Shown piece by piece: positions 7,290-14,544 of a DNA stretch of 14,544 nt. Origin of the DNA: Pleurocapsa sp. MO_226.B13. GTDB taxonomy: Bacteria > Cyanobacteriota > Cyanobacteriia > Cyanobacteriales > Xenococcaceae. Each line of letters starts with the position of its first letter. Position 1 is the stretch's first letter. Where the stretch lies: the NCBI GenBank assembly GCA_030064795.1, contig JASJEI010000295.1, positions 1 through 14,544 on the forward strand. Reading direction: 5' to 3'. Both the position numbers and the translations under genes were made by a program. The notes beneath the pieces are model-generated. The model searched no databases, was not told the origin of the DNA, and saw only the letters and a program-made list of their open reading frames with translations.

Positions 7290-7784
7290 CTAATTTTTCA
7301 ATTTCAGGCTCGATCGAGAGTACATATTGATAAAAGGAGAAATGTGCATTTCTTCGGGGAATAGATTAGCCAAGAAAAAATCCAAAGTTGTGGATTTAAG
7401 AAATCCTTGAAATACTGCGATCGCACCAAAACGTACTCCAGTAGATCTTTGCTCTGCTAAGACTAGTTCCACCTGCGCGCTGTTGAGGATAGCAGCCTGT
7501 TGTAAATAATATCCCAAGGCATTTTTTTTAGGCTGGATCACTACTTTTGACCAATCTTGAGCAAAAAAATCAGCAGTTTTTGGCTTGATGAAACCTTTTT
7601 GTGCCAAAATTTCACCAATACGTAAATTAGGATTTTGAATCTGATTTTCTAGGGCTGATTCTAACTGAAATGATGAGATTAGATCGGCTTCTTGCAGTAT
7701 TTTTCCTAGGGGTTTGGTTTGTACCGAGAGTAGGCGACGTAGATCGGCATAAGACTGAGAGGTTAGACGATAGCTTGAAGACAT
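7290..7784 (-). CDS. small protein with two MshEN-like repeats
   Basis: I choose the ATG at 7782-7784 (MSSSYRLTSQ, 164 residues). A TTG eight codons upstream would extend it but adds only low-complexity residues. Two similar segments are visible: LGKILQEADLISSFQLESAL through RIGEILAQKGFIKPKTADFF (about 26-75) and LGYYLQQAAILNSAQVELVL through RFGAIAVFQGFLKSTTLDFF (about 90-138). The LG-x2-L-x4-L / Q-x3-AL / GE-I-x4-F pattern is that of the MshEN/GspE N-terminal domain, which in other proteins binds cyclic-di-GMP or partners of type II secretion and type IV pilus ATPases. There is no ATPase domain, signal peptide or membrane segment, so it may be a stand-alone ligand-binding or adaptor protein. 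Similar small proteins are annotated hypothetical in cyanobacteria. It stands alone as an operon; function is inference. Confidence 0.75.
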   Translation of the reverse strand: MSSSYRLTSQSYADLRRLLSVQTKPLGKILQEADLISSFQLESALENQIQNPNLRIGEILAQKGFIKPKTADFFAQDWSKVVIQPKKNALGYYLQQAAILNSAQVELVLAEQRSTGVRFGAIAVFQGFLKSTTLDFFLANLFPEEMHISPFINMYSRSSLKLKN

Positions 7785-7825
7785 TGAAATTAATTTAATT
7801 AAAAACAAAAATATATTTAACTCAG

Positions 7826-7854
7826 AGTATAGTTAATTTACCCATATTTAATAA
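7826..7854 (-). promoter_or_regulatory. candidate promoter of the MshEN-like gene
   Basis: On the minus strand TATACT (complement of 7826-7831) is a good -10 hexamer, 41 bases upstream of the chosen ATG. The -35 region (7849-7854, TTATTA) is weak. Confidence 0.35.
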
Positions 7855-7864
7855 TAAAATCGGC

Positions 7865-7897
7865 ACTGAGCAAAAATCTTCCGTAATTTTGCTCAGT
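7865..7897. repeat. perfect 11-bp inverted repeat
   Basis: ACTGAGCAAAA (7865-7875), 11-base loop, TTTTGCTCAGT (7887-7897). It lies just upstream of the candidate promoter of the MshEN-like gene, between two divergently transcribed genes, so it is not an end-of-gene terminator. It could be an operator or a repeat. Confidence 0.55.
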
Positions 7898-7995
7898 ATT
7901 AGGTGTTTACTGTGATGCATAGTTTCAGGTAATCTCCAATAGGGAGATGGAGAGATGGGGACTTGGGGAAGACAACTAATAACTAACTCCCTTAC

Positions 7996-8061
7996 AGACA
8001 AGGCCCTAAAGGATTAGCCCTAAAGGATTAGCTTCGCGTCCTTCGCGTCCATGCCTTGTCT
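7996..8061 (-). repeat. composite repeat element, copy 1 (REP-like)
   Basis: Outer inverted repeats AGACAAGGC (7996-8004) and GCCTTGTCT (8053-8061) enclose an exact 14-bp tandem CCCTAAAGGATTAG (8004-8017, 8018-8031) and a 9-bp tandem CTTCGCGTC (8032-8040, 8041-8049). Read on the minus strand, the order is GCGAAG units followed by ATCCTTTAGGG units, the same order as the element at 9579-9677 on the plus strand. Confidence 0.7.
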
Positions 8062-8089
8062 CTGTGAACTACAAACTAATGACCAAGGA

Positions 8090-8108
8090 CTAACCACTAA
8101 CCACTGAC
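8090..8108 (+). repeat. short tandem repeat CTAACCA
   Basis: CTAACCACTAACCACTGAC contains two and a half copies of a 7-base unit in the spacer before the histidine kinase. Similar low-complexity stretches are common in cyanobacterial spacers. Confidence 0.5.
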
Positions 8109-8252
8109 AAAAATTTTGCTCTTTCGGATTATTTCAACCTCAGCTGCTGACTCGGCAAAATTACGTAGGCAAATCCAGACAATATAAAAAACTCATCGGG
8201 TCCAAAATTAGCTACCGTAAAAGTTATGACATAATCTTTTAAGATTTTTTTA

Positions 8253-9467
8253 ATGAATAGCATCAAAGCCTTAGCCCATAAATTGAGCCAAGATAGAGAG
8301 CAAATCATCAATCGCTGGATTGAAGCGATCGACAAAGATCACCTCATCGGAAGTTCTAATAATTTAGAAGCATCTTCTCTTAAAGATCATCTCCCTCATT
8401 TGTTAGAGATAATTTTTTTGGCTTTGGCGGGTGAGATCGACCTAGAATCAAATAATCCAGACAGAGATAAGGGTAATACACATGGTATTACTAGAGCATT
8501 ACAAGATTTTAAGACGGAAGAAATAGCCAGAGAATATTATCTGCTTAAGCAAATATTACTAGCCAAGATCGAACCAGATTTATTAGCTAGTTCGCCTCAA
8601 GAAATTATTGAAACGATCGCCACTGTGAATCAAGTAATTGATGAAATTATGGCAAATAGCTTTAAAAGCTATACTCAACAAAGATTGAACCAGTTAGAAA
8701 ATCTACATCATCAGTTGCTTTTGACCAATCAGGAATTGACGAGATTAGTTGAAGATCACCAAGAGAACCTCTGCTATCTAGCTCACGAAATTAAAAGTCC
8801 TCTGACTTCGATTATCGGTTATTCAGACTTATTTTTGCGCCAACAACAAAGCGAGCCGATGAGTAATAAAATGATGAATTTAAGTCACATAGAACAGGTA
8901 ATGACTCAAGGAAGAAAAATTCTCCGCTTGGTTAATGATAGCTTAGAAATCTCTAGCTACAAACAAGGAAAAATTAAACTGACACCAAAATTAGTAGATG
9001 TTTGCCAGCTATTAGATAATGTGACGATCAGTTTAAAATCTTCGATAGAAGCCAAAGGGTTAAAACTCATTACTAGCTGTACTCCCGAACCGCTGCAAAT
9101 AACTATAGATCCTCTACGACTGCAACAGATTATTACTAATTTAGTCAGTAACGCGATTCGCTATACCGAAACAGGTACGATCGAAGTATTTTGCGAGCAA
9201 TTATCAAGCAATCACTCGGCTAAACATCAGTCTAATCGCTTTAAGCTCCAGGTTTCCGATACGGGAATTGGTATTTGTCAAGCAGACTATCAACGCATTT
9301 TTGAGCCATATTGTCGGATCGCATCAAATAATTGTCAGGTTCGAGAAGGTATTGGTTTAGGATTGGCGATCGTCTCTCAGCTAGTTAAATTGCTAAATGG
9401 TGAAATTCAATTGGAGTCAGAAGTAGGAGTTGGCTCGACTTTTATTGTTATTTTACCTATTGACTGA
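8253..9467 (+). CDS. soluble sensor histidine kinase with RsbRD-like N-terminus
   Basis: The 404-residue protein has no membrane segment and should be cytoplasmic. The first ~140 residues are helical (LAHKLSQDREQIINRWIEAI, then LPHLLEIIFLALAG) and resemble the RsbRD/RsbT co-antagonist N-terminal sensor domain; this part of the call is moderate. A coiled-coil linker (about 145-170) leads to the HisKA domain, with phospho-acceptor H178 in LAHEIKSPLTSIIGYSDL. The HATPase domain has the N box NLVSNAIRYT (N300), G1 box DTGIGI (D336), F box IFEPYCRI and G2 box GIGLGLAIV (from 366). All catalytic boxes are intact. No response regulator is adjacent, so it is an orphan kinase whose partner must be elsewhere. 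The ATG at 8253 lacks a ribosome binding site; CATAAT at 8230-8235 is a possible -10. Related repeats in opposite orientation lie on both sides of the gene. Confidence 0.92.
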   Translation: MNSIKALAHKLSQDREQIINRWIEAIDKDHLIGSSNNLEASSLKDHLPHLLEIIFLALAGEIDLESNNPDRDKGNTHGITRALQDFKTEEIAREYYLLKQILLAKIEPDLLASSPQEIIETIATVNQVIDEIMANSFKSYTQQRLNQLENLHHQLLLTNQELTRLVEDHQENLCYLAHEIKSPLTSIIGYSDLFLRQQQSEPMSNKMMNLSHIEQVMTQGRKILRLVNDSLEISSYKQGKIKLTPKLVDVCQLLDNVTISLKSSIEAKGLKLITSCTPEPLQITIDPLRLQQIITNLVSNAIRYTETGTIEVFCEQLSSNHSAKHQSNRFKLQVSDTGIGICQADYQRIFEPYCRIASNNCQVREGIGLGLAIVSQLVKLLNGEIQLESEVGVGSTFIVILPID

Positions 9468-9578
9468 GTGAAGGAATCTAAATTGCTCGGGAATCAGTAT
9501 TCAATCCAAGCTAATGCGGTAGTCCTAGAGATGTATAACCCGATGCTTTTGCCCATGCTTACTAATGATCTTACTCAT

Positions 9579-9677
9579 ATTAGACCTCTTGATAAGCTAG
9601 TTGATGATGATTCGTGCGACGCGAAGCGATATGCGAAGCGGTATCCTTTAGGAGTCCTTTAGGGCAAGAAGTCTAAT
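9579..9677 (+). repeat. composite repeat element, copy 2 (REP-like)
   Basis: Outer inverted repeats ATTAGACCTCTTG (9579-9591) and CAAGAAGTCTAAT (9665-9677) match at 12 of 13 positions. They enclose GCGACGCGAAGC, GCGAAGCGG and two TCCTTTAGG units (about 9617-9664). It lies between the convergent 3' ends of the histidine kinase and the cpeZ-like gene, so the large hairpin could also act as a transcription barrier. A 64-codon frame through it is an artefact of the repeat. Confidence 0.7.
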
Positions 9678-9692
9678 AAGAATTTAAATATC

Positions 9693-10298
9693 TCAACTGT
9701 TATACTTCATCACCATTTCCAAACGAGACAAAGCACTGGCTGCTGATTCTTTAATGTAAGGATCGGCTGAGTTATCTTGACTTATCCTAGTTAAAACTTC
9801 TAAACCTCTAGGATCGCCCATCGAACCCAAGGCATTTAAGATTGTGACTCCTAATGCTGGGTTATCAGTACGATCGAGAGTTTCAACCAAAAGGTCAAAC
9901 ACGGGAGAGCCAATTTCACCCAAAGTCATCACCGCAGGTATATAGACTACGGGATTAAGGTCATCGAGAGCCTGTTTTAATCCTTGGATGCCTTCTTCTG
10001 GCATCGGCACATCAGGATGATTGACTGCAATTTGAGCTAAAACCTTAGCACAACTAGATCTTACTGTAGGATTATCGCTATTGAGCAGTGAATCTACTAC
10101 GGGAGGAACTACATCTGCACCAATTATCCCTAATGCTTTAACTGCTGCTCTTCTATAGGTTACATCTTCTTGATCGAGAATACTCATCAAGCGAGGAATA
10201 GTATTTTCATCCCTAGCTTCAGCTAATTCCCACATTGCCTTGTTGCGTAAATTGGGATTAGGATGCTTAAGTTTTTCAAAAATAGCGTCTGTAGTCAT
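9693..10298 (-). CDS. cpeZ: HEAT-repeat phycoerythrin maturation protein, CpeZ-like
   Basis: I choose the ATG at 10296-10298 (MTTDAIFEKLKHPNPNLRNK, 201 residues). An earlier in-frame ATG would add 25 residues that look like untranslated sequence. The protein is made of five to six PBS-lyase/HEAT repeats (NPNLRNKAMWELAEARDENT, VTYRRAAVKALGIIG, NPTVRSSCAKVLAQIA, NPVVYIPAVMTLGEIG, NPALGVTILNALGSMG, DPYIKESAASALSRLE). CpeZ, about 205 residues, is a chaperone-like partner of the CpeY bilin lyase, which attaches phycoerythrobilin to CpeA Cys82. Length, repeat sequence and position directly after cpeBA support CpeZ. Alternatives are other CpcE/IaiH-like HEAT proteins. Unusually, no cpeY gene lies between or beside, although cpeY and cpeZ are usually neighbours. 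The 169-base gap after cpeA contains nothing obvious. Confidence 0.72.
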   Translation of the reverse strand: MTTDAIFEKLKHPNPNLRNKAMWELAEARDENTIPRLMSILDQEDVTYRRAAVKALGIIGADVVPPVVDSLLNSDNPTVRSSCAKVLAQIAVNHPDVPMPEEGIQGLKQALDDLNPVVYIPAVMTLGEIGSPVFDLLVETLDRTDNPALGVTILNALGSMGDPRGLEVLTRISQDNSADPYIKESAASALSRLEMVMKYNS

Positions 10299-10467
10299 AT
10301 ATTGTCGCTGCCTACTGTTTAAACTTAAAAGAATAGTGAATAAAACAATAGGAACTTTAAGACTGATACTCAAACTAGTTAAAAGTCAAAGCAGCAGACC
10401 TAAAGCCCCCATTCACCAAACAGAGATCTTATCTATTGGCTATAAAATTAGACTACTAATCAACCTT

Positions 10468-10986
<519 letters not shown>

Positions 10987-11025
10987 TTATTCTAAAAAGC
11001 GACTTTATGTACACTTTTTGTCAAA

Positions 11026-11048
11026 TTTTGCCAAATATTTTGCCAAAT
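11026..11048 (-). repeat. tandem TTTTGCCAAAT repeat in the cpeB-cpeA spacer
   Basis: TTTTGCCAAAT occurs at 11026-11036 and 11038-11048 with a 12-base period, in the 118-base spacer between the two phycoerythrin genes. On the transcript it reads ATTTGGCAAAA twice. Confidence 0.6.
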
Positions 11049-11080
11049 GTTTTAGACTATTGGCTAAATTAAAAGGGTTT

Positions 11081-11674
<594 letters not shown>

Positions 11675-11777
11675 TTAATTTGACAGATGCATATTTTTCA
11701 CCCGTCGATACTGAAGATAAAAGATTAACCGCACCAAAATCTCTCTTATTAAAAACAAAGTAATAATCTGTAATGTT

Positions 11778-11884
11778 TAAGCAAATCCCGTTACACTTTT
11801 GCTTATTTAATTGATTCTAAATCAATTTAATATTTTGATAAAGTCGTACAAAATAAACAAAGACAAGGAAGATCTGTAATCTTC
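11778..11884 (-). promoter_or_regulatory. cpeBA upstream region with three perfect inverted repeats
   Basis: Three stem-loops lie 143-250 bases upstream of cpeB: TAAGCAAA/TTTGCTTA (11778-11785, 11798-11805), AATTGATT-CTA-AATCAATT (11809-11827) and GAAGAT-CTGTA-ATCTTC (11868-11884). A possible promoter is TTTATC, 17 bases, TAGAAT on the minus strand, overlapping the second repeat. I do not see the TTGTTA-N4-TTGTTA repeats reported for another species. The region also contains the end of the FecR-domain gene's 3' flank, so the outermost hairpin could belong to that gene only if transcribed on the same strand. Confidence 0.45.
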
Positions 11885-11919
11885 AAAACTAAATTTACTC
11901 TGCTTAATATTTCTTAATT

Positions 11920-12906
11920 TTAAGGTGCTTTTCCGTCTATGTTTAATTCCGAGACAGTGGGATTAGCTTGGCAATATTGACCCAACCAGGTTATTCCGCT
12001 CAAAGAGCGAAAAGGAATAATAGATAAGTCTGTTTCTGGAATTTCCAAATTGACTCTAGCTCCTGAAACACCAATACCGAAAAGTTGCAATAGAGGAGAT
12101 AAATTTTCGGTTTCAACATTAAGCCTACAAAAACCTTGCAGCCATGCTAATTGATTTTGTAAAGGTTCGATCGCTTCTGCCCGAACTGCTCTAATCGTCG
12201 CCTGTACTTCGGGAGATTCGCGGGCAATTATCGCTTCCATTTCTTCTGGTTTAGCACCCAAACCTGCCGACAATTCTACGGTTTCGTAAAACATAGGCAA
12301 GACAAAATGCTCGACCAAACCAACTACCCCTTGAACAATCGAGACAAATTCACCAGCTTGTAAGTGAAGAGTTACATCACCATTAGCACTGGATACTTTA
12401 ACCAAACCGGTGGGACTATCGGTTAAAACTCCGACTAAAGAAGCATTACTCTGGCGATCGTGCTGTACAAACAAAGCCGTTCCTTGTGAAACAATTCTCG
12501 CTTGGGGAGTACTAATCGTGCTTTGTCCTTGGTCGGGACGAATCATAATCAGGGCTGCACCACTAGTTAACTCAAAGCGACGTTTACCAGGAGGAAAACG
12601 AAAAGTAGTTCCCGCACCAGTTCTGATTAAAGTACCTTCATCAAAAAGAAGATCGGCACGAGAATTAGCACCAGTACGAACAGAATCTCTGGGAATAATT
12701 GTGTCTCCTACCGATGCCCGATCCCAGTCGGGTCTATTTCGATAGTTTATCTCTACCTGATTGCGTATTCTATAAATCTCAGCTTGTTTGATAGCAGTAT
12801 CGGCTACTACAGGCTGAATGTAAACAGAAGCGAGACAAACGCTGGAGACTAGTTTGGTAACTAAGCCAAAAAAAATTGGAGAATTTGCAGGAAAAATCTG
12901 CTGCAT
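11920..12906 (-). CDS. exported FecR-domain protein
   Basis: The 328-residue protein begins with an N-terminal hydrophobic segment and an AXA-like site (about 11-35, PVVA before DTA), consistent with Sec export to the periplasm. A FecR-type beta domain follows at about 60-185: VGDTIIPRDSVRTGANSRAD, LIRTGAGTTFRF, SGAALIMIRPDQGQSTISTP, and GTALFVQHD. In the FecR family this domain senses or transmits signals at the cell surface, but in cyanobacteria stand-alone FecR proteins without a sigma factor are common and of unknown role. No sigma factor or TonB receptor gene is adjacent. The C-terminal part (about 215-328) is helical and then unique (LSPLLQLFGIGVSGARVNLE), with two lone cysteines (C259 region and near the end). 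The start lacks a clear ribosome binding site, but the signal peptide directly follows it. Confidence 0.82.
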   Translation of the reverse strand: MQQIFPANSPIFFGLVTKLVSSVCLASVYIQPVVADTAIKQAEIYRIRNQVEINYRNRPDWDRASVGDTIIPRDSVRTGANSRADLLFDEGTLIRTGAGTTFRFPPGKRRFELTSGAALIMIRPDQGQSTISTPQARIVSQGTALFVQHDRQSNASLVGVLTDSPTGLVKVSSANGDVTLHLQAGEFVSIVQGVVGLVEHFVLPMFYETVELSAGLGAKPEEMEAIIARESPEVQATIRAVRAEAIEPLQNQLAWLQGFCRLNVETENLSPLLQLFGIGVSGARVNLEIPETDLSIIPFRSLSGITWLGQYCQANPTVSELNIDGKAP

Positions 12907-13108
12907 AAAAAAGAGCGGTCTTATTAAGATAATAAAGTAATTGGAACTTATCTATTATGCTACCTACGAGAAAATACTTATGTCTTAGTTAGCAAGATTC
13001 AAGTACTTTTTACCAGATCTGCCCGATCGCTAAACAACAAATTTCTAGCATAAGCTTATAACTGTAAAAAAACAGAGGATAAGAGAACAGGAAGTCTTAT
13101 AACTGCTT

Positions 13109-13483
13109 CTATTTTCTCAATTGAGATATAGTTTGAGCCATCTCGAAGTCTTTTTGAGTAAGACCCCCTGCATCATGAGTAGTTAAGGAGACGGTGACTT
13201 GGTTGTAGGAGATAGCAATATCTGGGTGATGTCCCGCTGCTTCGGCTGGTTCGACTAGTTGGTTGACAAAATCGATCGCCTCGACAAAGTTTTTAAATTT
13301 GAAAGTGCGGGTAATAGTTTGGTCTTCCTGTTGCCATTGGGGAATGGATTGGAGGTTTTGTTCTATTTCGGTTTGAGTTAGAGACATATTATCTGCTTTA
13401 AGGGGTTGAGGGAAGAGACAGAAACTTGTTGCAGCAACCAAAAGTAATATCTGAAAGCTTTGCTGCTTGAAAATTGAAATCAT
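13109..13483 (-). CDS. pterin-4a-carbinolamine dehydratase with signal peptide
   Basis: Residues 33-124 form a full PCD/DCoH domain: helix FKNFVEAIDFVNQLVEPAEA, active-site GHHPDI (H85, H86), then SYNQVTVSLTTHDAGGLTQK with H103 and a final helix. This enzyme dehydrates 4a-hydroxytetrahydropterin during pterin recycling and normally acts in the cytoplasm. Here the longer reading frame adds 32 residues that look like a genuine signal peptide: a lysine at 6, hydrophobic core IQILLLVAATSFCLF and a cleavage-like LKA-D after residue 30. An internal ATG at residue 33 (MSLTQTEIEQ) would give the normal 92-residue cytoplasmic form. Neither start has an obvious ribosome binding site. Export, or two forms from alternative starts, is inference. 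The gene is separated from its neighbours by 126 and 202 bases. Confidence 0.88.
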   Translation of the reverse strand: MISIFKQQSFQILLLVAATSFCLFPQPLKADNMSLTQTEIEQNLQSIPQWQQEDQTITRTFKFKNFVEAIDFVNQLVEPAEAAGHHPDIAISYNQVTVSLTTHDAGGLTQKDFEMAQTISQLRK

Positions 13484-13558
13484 CTCAAAACATAGTGTGT
13501 AGGATAAAATACTATTGATTAATGGGGTAGGGGTATCGATCGACTTGCTACTTGTTTA

Positions 13559-13592
13559 TCCCGAGCTATGCGGGACAAGTCCCCGAAGGGGG
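13559..13592. repeat. pair of GC-rich hairpins downstream of accD
   Basis: TCCCG-AGCTATG-CGGGA (13559-13575) is followed by CCCC-GAA-GGGG (13581-13591). They lie 18-51 bases after the accD stop on its strand, so they could end that transcript, but no T-tract follows. They also resemble dispersed GC-rich repeats. The call as repeat is firmer than as terminator. Confidence 0.5.
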
Positions 13593-13609
13593 CTATTTGC
13601 TGTGTCACT

Positions 13610-14536
13610 TTAAACAGTTTCGTTTACTTCTGAATGATGACCATTATGTTTGTCCAAAGGAGACATGAGGGGATAAAAAGGCTGGTGTAGGCTGATTAGC
13701 TGTGCCAAAGTTTTCTTTAATTGGGTACGAGGGACGATCGAATCGACAAAACCATGTTCGAGCAAATATTCTGAGGTTTGAAACCCGTCTGGTAATTTTT
13801 CTCTGAGGGTTTGCTCGATTACCCGTCTTCCTGCAAAACCGATAGTAGCTTTGGGTTCAGCTAAAATAATATCTCCCAACATAGCAAAACTAGCGGTGAC
13901 ACCACCCATAGTCGGATGAGCTAGTAGAGGGATATAGAGCAATTTAGCTTCTTGATGACGTTGAAGCGCGCCCGAAATTTTAGCCATTTGCATTAAGCTA
14001 AACATTCCCTCCTGCATCCTAGCACCACCAGAGGCACAGACAATTACTACAGGAAGACTTTTAGCGGTGGCGTGTTCGATCAGGCGGCAAAGCTTTTCGC
14101 CGACAACCGAACCCATACTGCCACCCATGAAGCGAAAATCCATTACCCCTAGGGCAACGGGCAAGCCATCGATTAAACCAGTACCTGTCTTGACCGCATC
14201 GGTTAAGCCCGTTCTAGATTGATAGTCTTGCAACCTAGCTTGATATTCTTTGCGATCGCGAAACTTGAGAGGATCGCTGGGGTGTATATTCTCGTCTAAA
14301 GGCTGCCAGGCATCAGCATCAATTAATTGTTTAATTCTCTCATCGCTGTCAACTCGATGGTGATAGCCACACTCAGGACAAACTAATTGATTCGCCTGTA
14401 GATCTTTAGTGTATGCTACTGAACCGCAAGAGCTACATTTTGTCCACAACCCGTCAGCAATTTCTCTTTCTTGCTGTTTCTGCATGGGTGGTTCGGTTTT
14501 TCTGAGGTTGGCAAACCAATCGAATAAAGAAGACAT
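13610..14536 (-). CDS. accD: acetyl-CoA carboxylase carboxyltransferase subunit beta
   Basis: This 308-residue protein is complete; the start ATG lies 8 bases inside the window edge. It has the N-terminal zinc ribbon C34-x2-C37-x15-C53-x2-C56 (KCSSCGSV and VCPECGYHH), then a crotonase-fold carboxyltransferase core with [18 protein letters not shown] (169-186), [17 protein letters not shown] and [11 protein letters not shown]. With AccA it transfers carboxyl from biotin on AccB to acetyl-CoA, forming malonyl-CoA, the first step of fatty-acid synthesis. The C-terminal tail ([17 protein letters not shown]) is variable and not conserved. No accA is adjacent, as is usual in cyanobacteria, where acc genes are scattered. 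The promoter and ribosome binding site lie beyond the window edge. Confidence 0.97.
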   Translation of the reverse strand: MSSLFDWFANLRKTEPPMQKQQEREIADGLWTKCSSCGSVAYTKDLQANQLVCPECGYHHRVDSDERIKQLIDADAWQPLDENIHPSDPLKFRDRKEYQARLQDYQSRTGLTDAVKTGTGLIDGLPVALGVMDFRFMGGSMGSVVGEKLCRLIEHATAKSLPVVIVCASGGARMQEGMFSLMQMAKISGALQRHQEAKLLYIPLLAHPTMGGVTASFAMLGDIILAEPKATIGFAGRRVIEQTLREKLPDGFQTSEYLLEHGFVDSIVPRTQLKKTLAQLISLHQPFYPLMSPLDKHNGHHSEVNETV

Positions 14537-14544
14537 AATTTAAT

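Noticed and set aside
7996..8061. CRISPR array
   Set aside because: The repeats here are direct tandem copies of 9 and 14 bases with no spacers and no cas genes nearby.
9468..9662. 64-codon frame starting at GTG right after the histidine kinase stop
   Set aside because: Its last third (AKRYAKRY, PLGVL) is encoded by the REP-like repeat and no ribosome binding site precedes it. It looks like chance readthrough.
10299..10373. 25-residue N-terminal extension of the cpeZ-like protein
   Set aside because: The extension is a hydrophobic stretch unlike the family, and MTTDAIFEKL at the later ATG matches the usual start and length.
12410..12745. 111-codon plus-strand frame
   Set aside because: It lies antisense within the FecR-domain gene, whose own frame has clear domain motifs. 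A shadow frame.
13581..13600. Rho-independent terminator of accD
   Set aside because: The CCCC-GAA-GGGG stem is well placed but no T-tract follows on the accD strand, so I list it as a repeat only.

Overview
The window looks like chromosomal DNA from a phycoerythrin-containing cyanobacterium. Three things point to this: cpeB and cpeA encode the two C-phycoerythrin subunits with all their bilin cysteines in place; about a dozen copies of the HIP1 octamer GCGATCGC occur in 14.5 kb, where well under one is expected by chance; and short GCGAAGC / CCTTTAGG type dispersed repeats, typical of cyanobacteria, are present. The species cannot be fixed from the sequence alone.

Layout. (1) 1-2021 is a mobile-element graveyard: the 3' end of an IS200/IS605-type tnpB abuts, and probably interrupts, an IS1380-family transposase gene, and an apparently intact IS630-family element (about 882-2019, flanked by TA) follows. 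(2) 2022-3362 holds a region with small palindromes, a conserved-looking gene broken by a one-base slip in a run of seven T (2405-3161), and a spacer with a hairpin repeat. (3) 3363-6605 is one large gene for a UvrD/AddA-type helicase fused to a Cas4/AddB-like iron-sulfur nuclease. (4) 6606-7289 is a gene desert with a possible UbiB/ABC1 kinase remnant and inverted repeats. (5) 7290-7784 (minus) encodes a small protein with two MshEN-like repeats. (6) 8253-9467 (plus) encodes a soluble histidine kinase, bracketed by two related repeat elements in opposite orientation. (7) 9693-11635 (minus) is the phycoerythrin cluster cpeB-cpeA-cpeZ-like. (8) 11920-14536 (minus) holds an exported FecR-domain protein, a pterin-carbinolamine dehydratase with a signal peptide, and accD.

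How the genes work together. Only the cpe group is a clear functional unit: two subunits of the light-harvesting phycoerythrin plus a HEAT-repeat protein of the bilin lyase/chaperone class. The other genes are separate housekeeping or accessory functions (DNA repair, signalling, fatty-acid synthesis). The most unusual points are the tnpB/IS1380 junction, which would set an omega-RNA guide against IS1380; the matched repeats on either side of the histidine kinase; the exported form of a normally cytoplasmic pterin enzyme; and the single-nucleotide break in the unknown gene. I see no clearly new multi-gene system.
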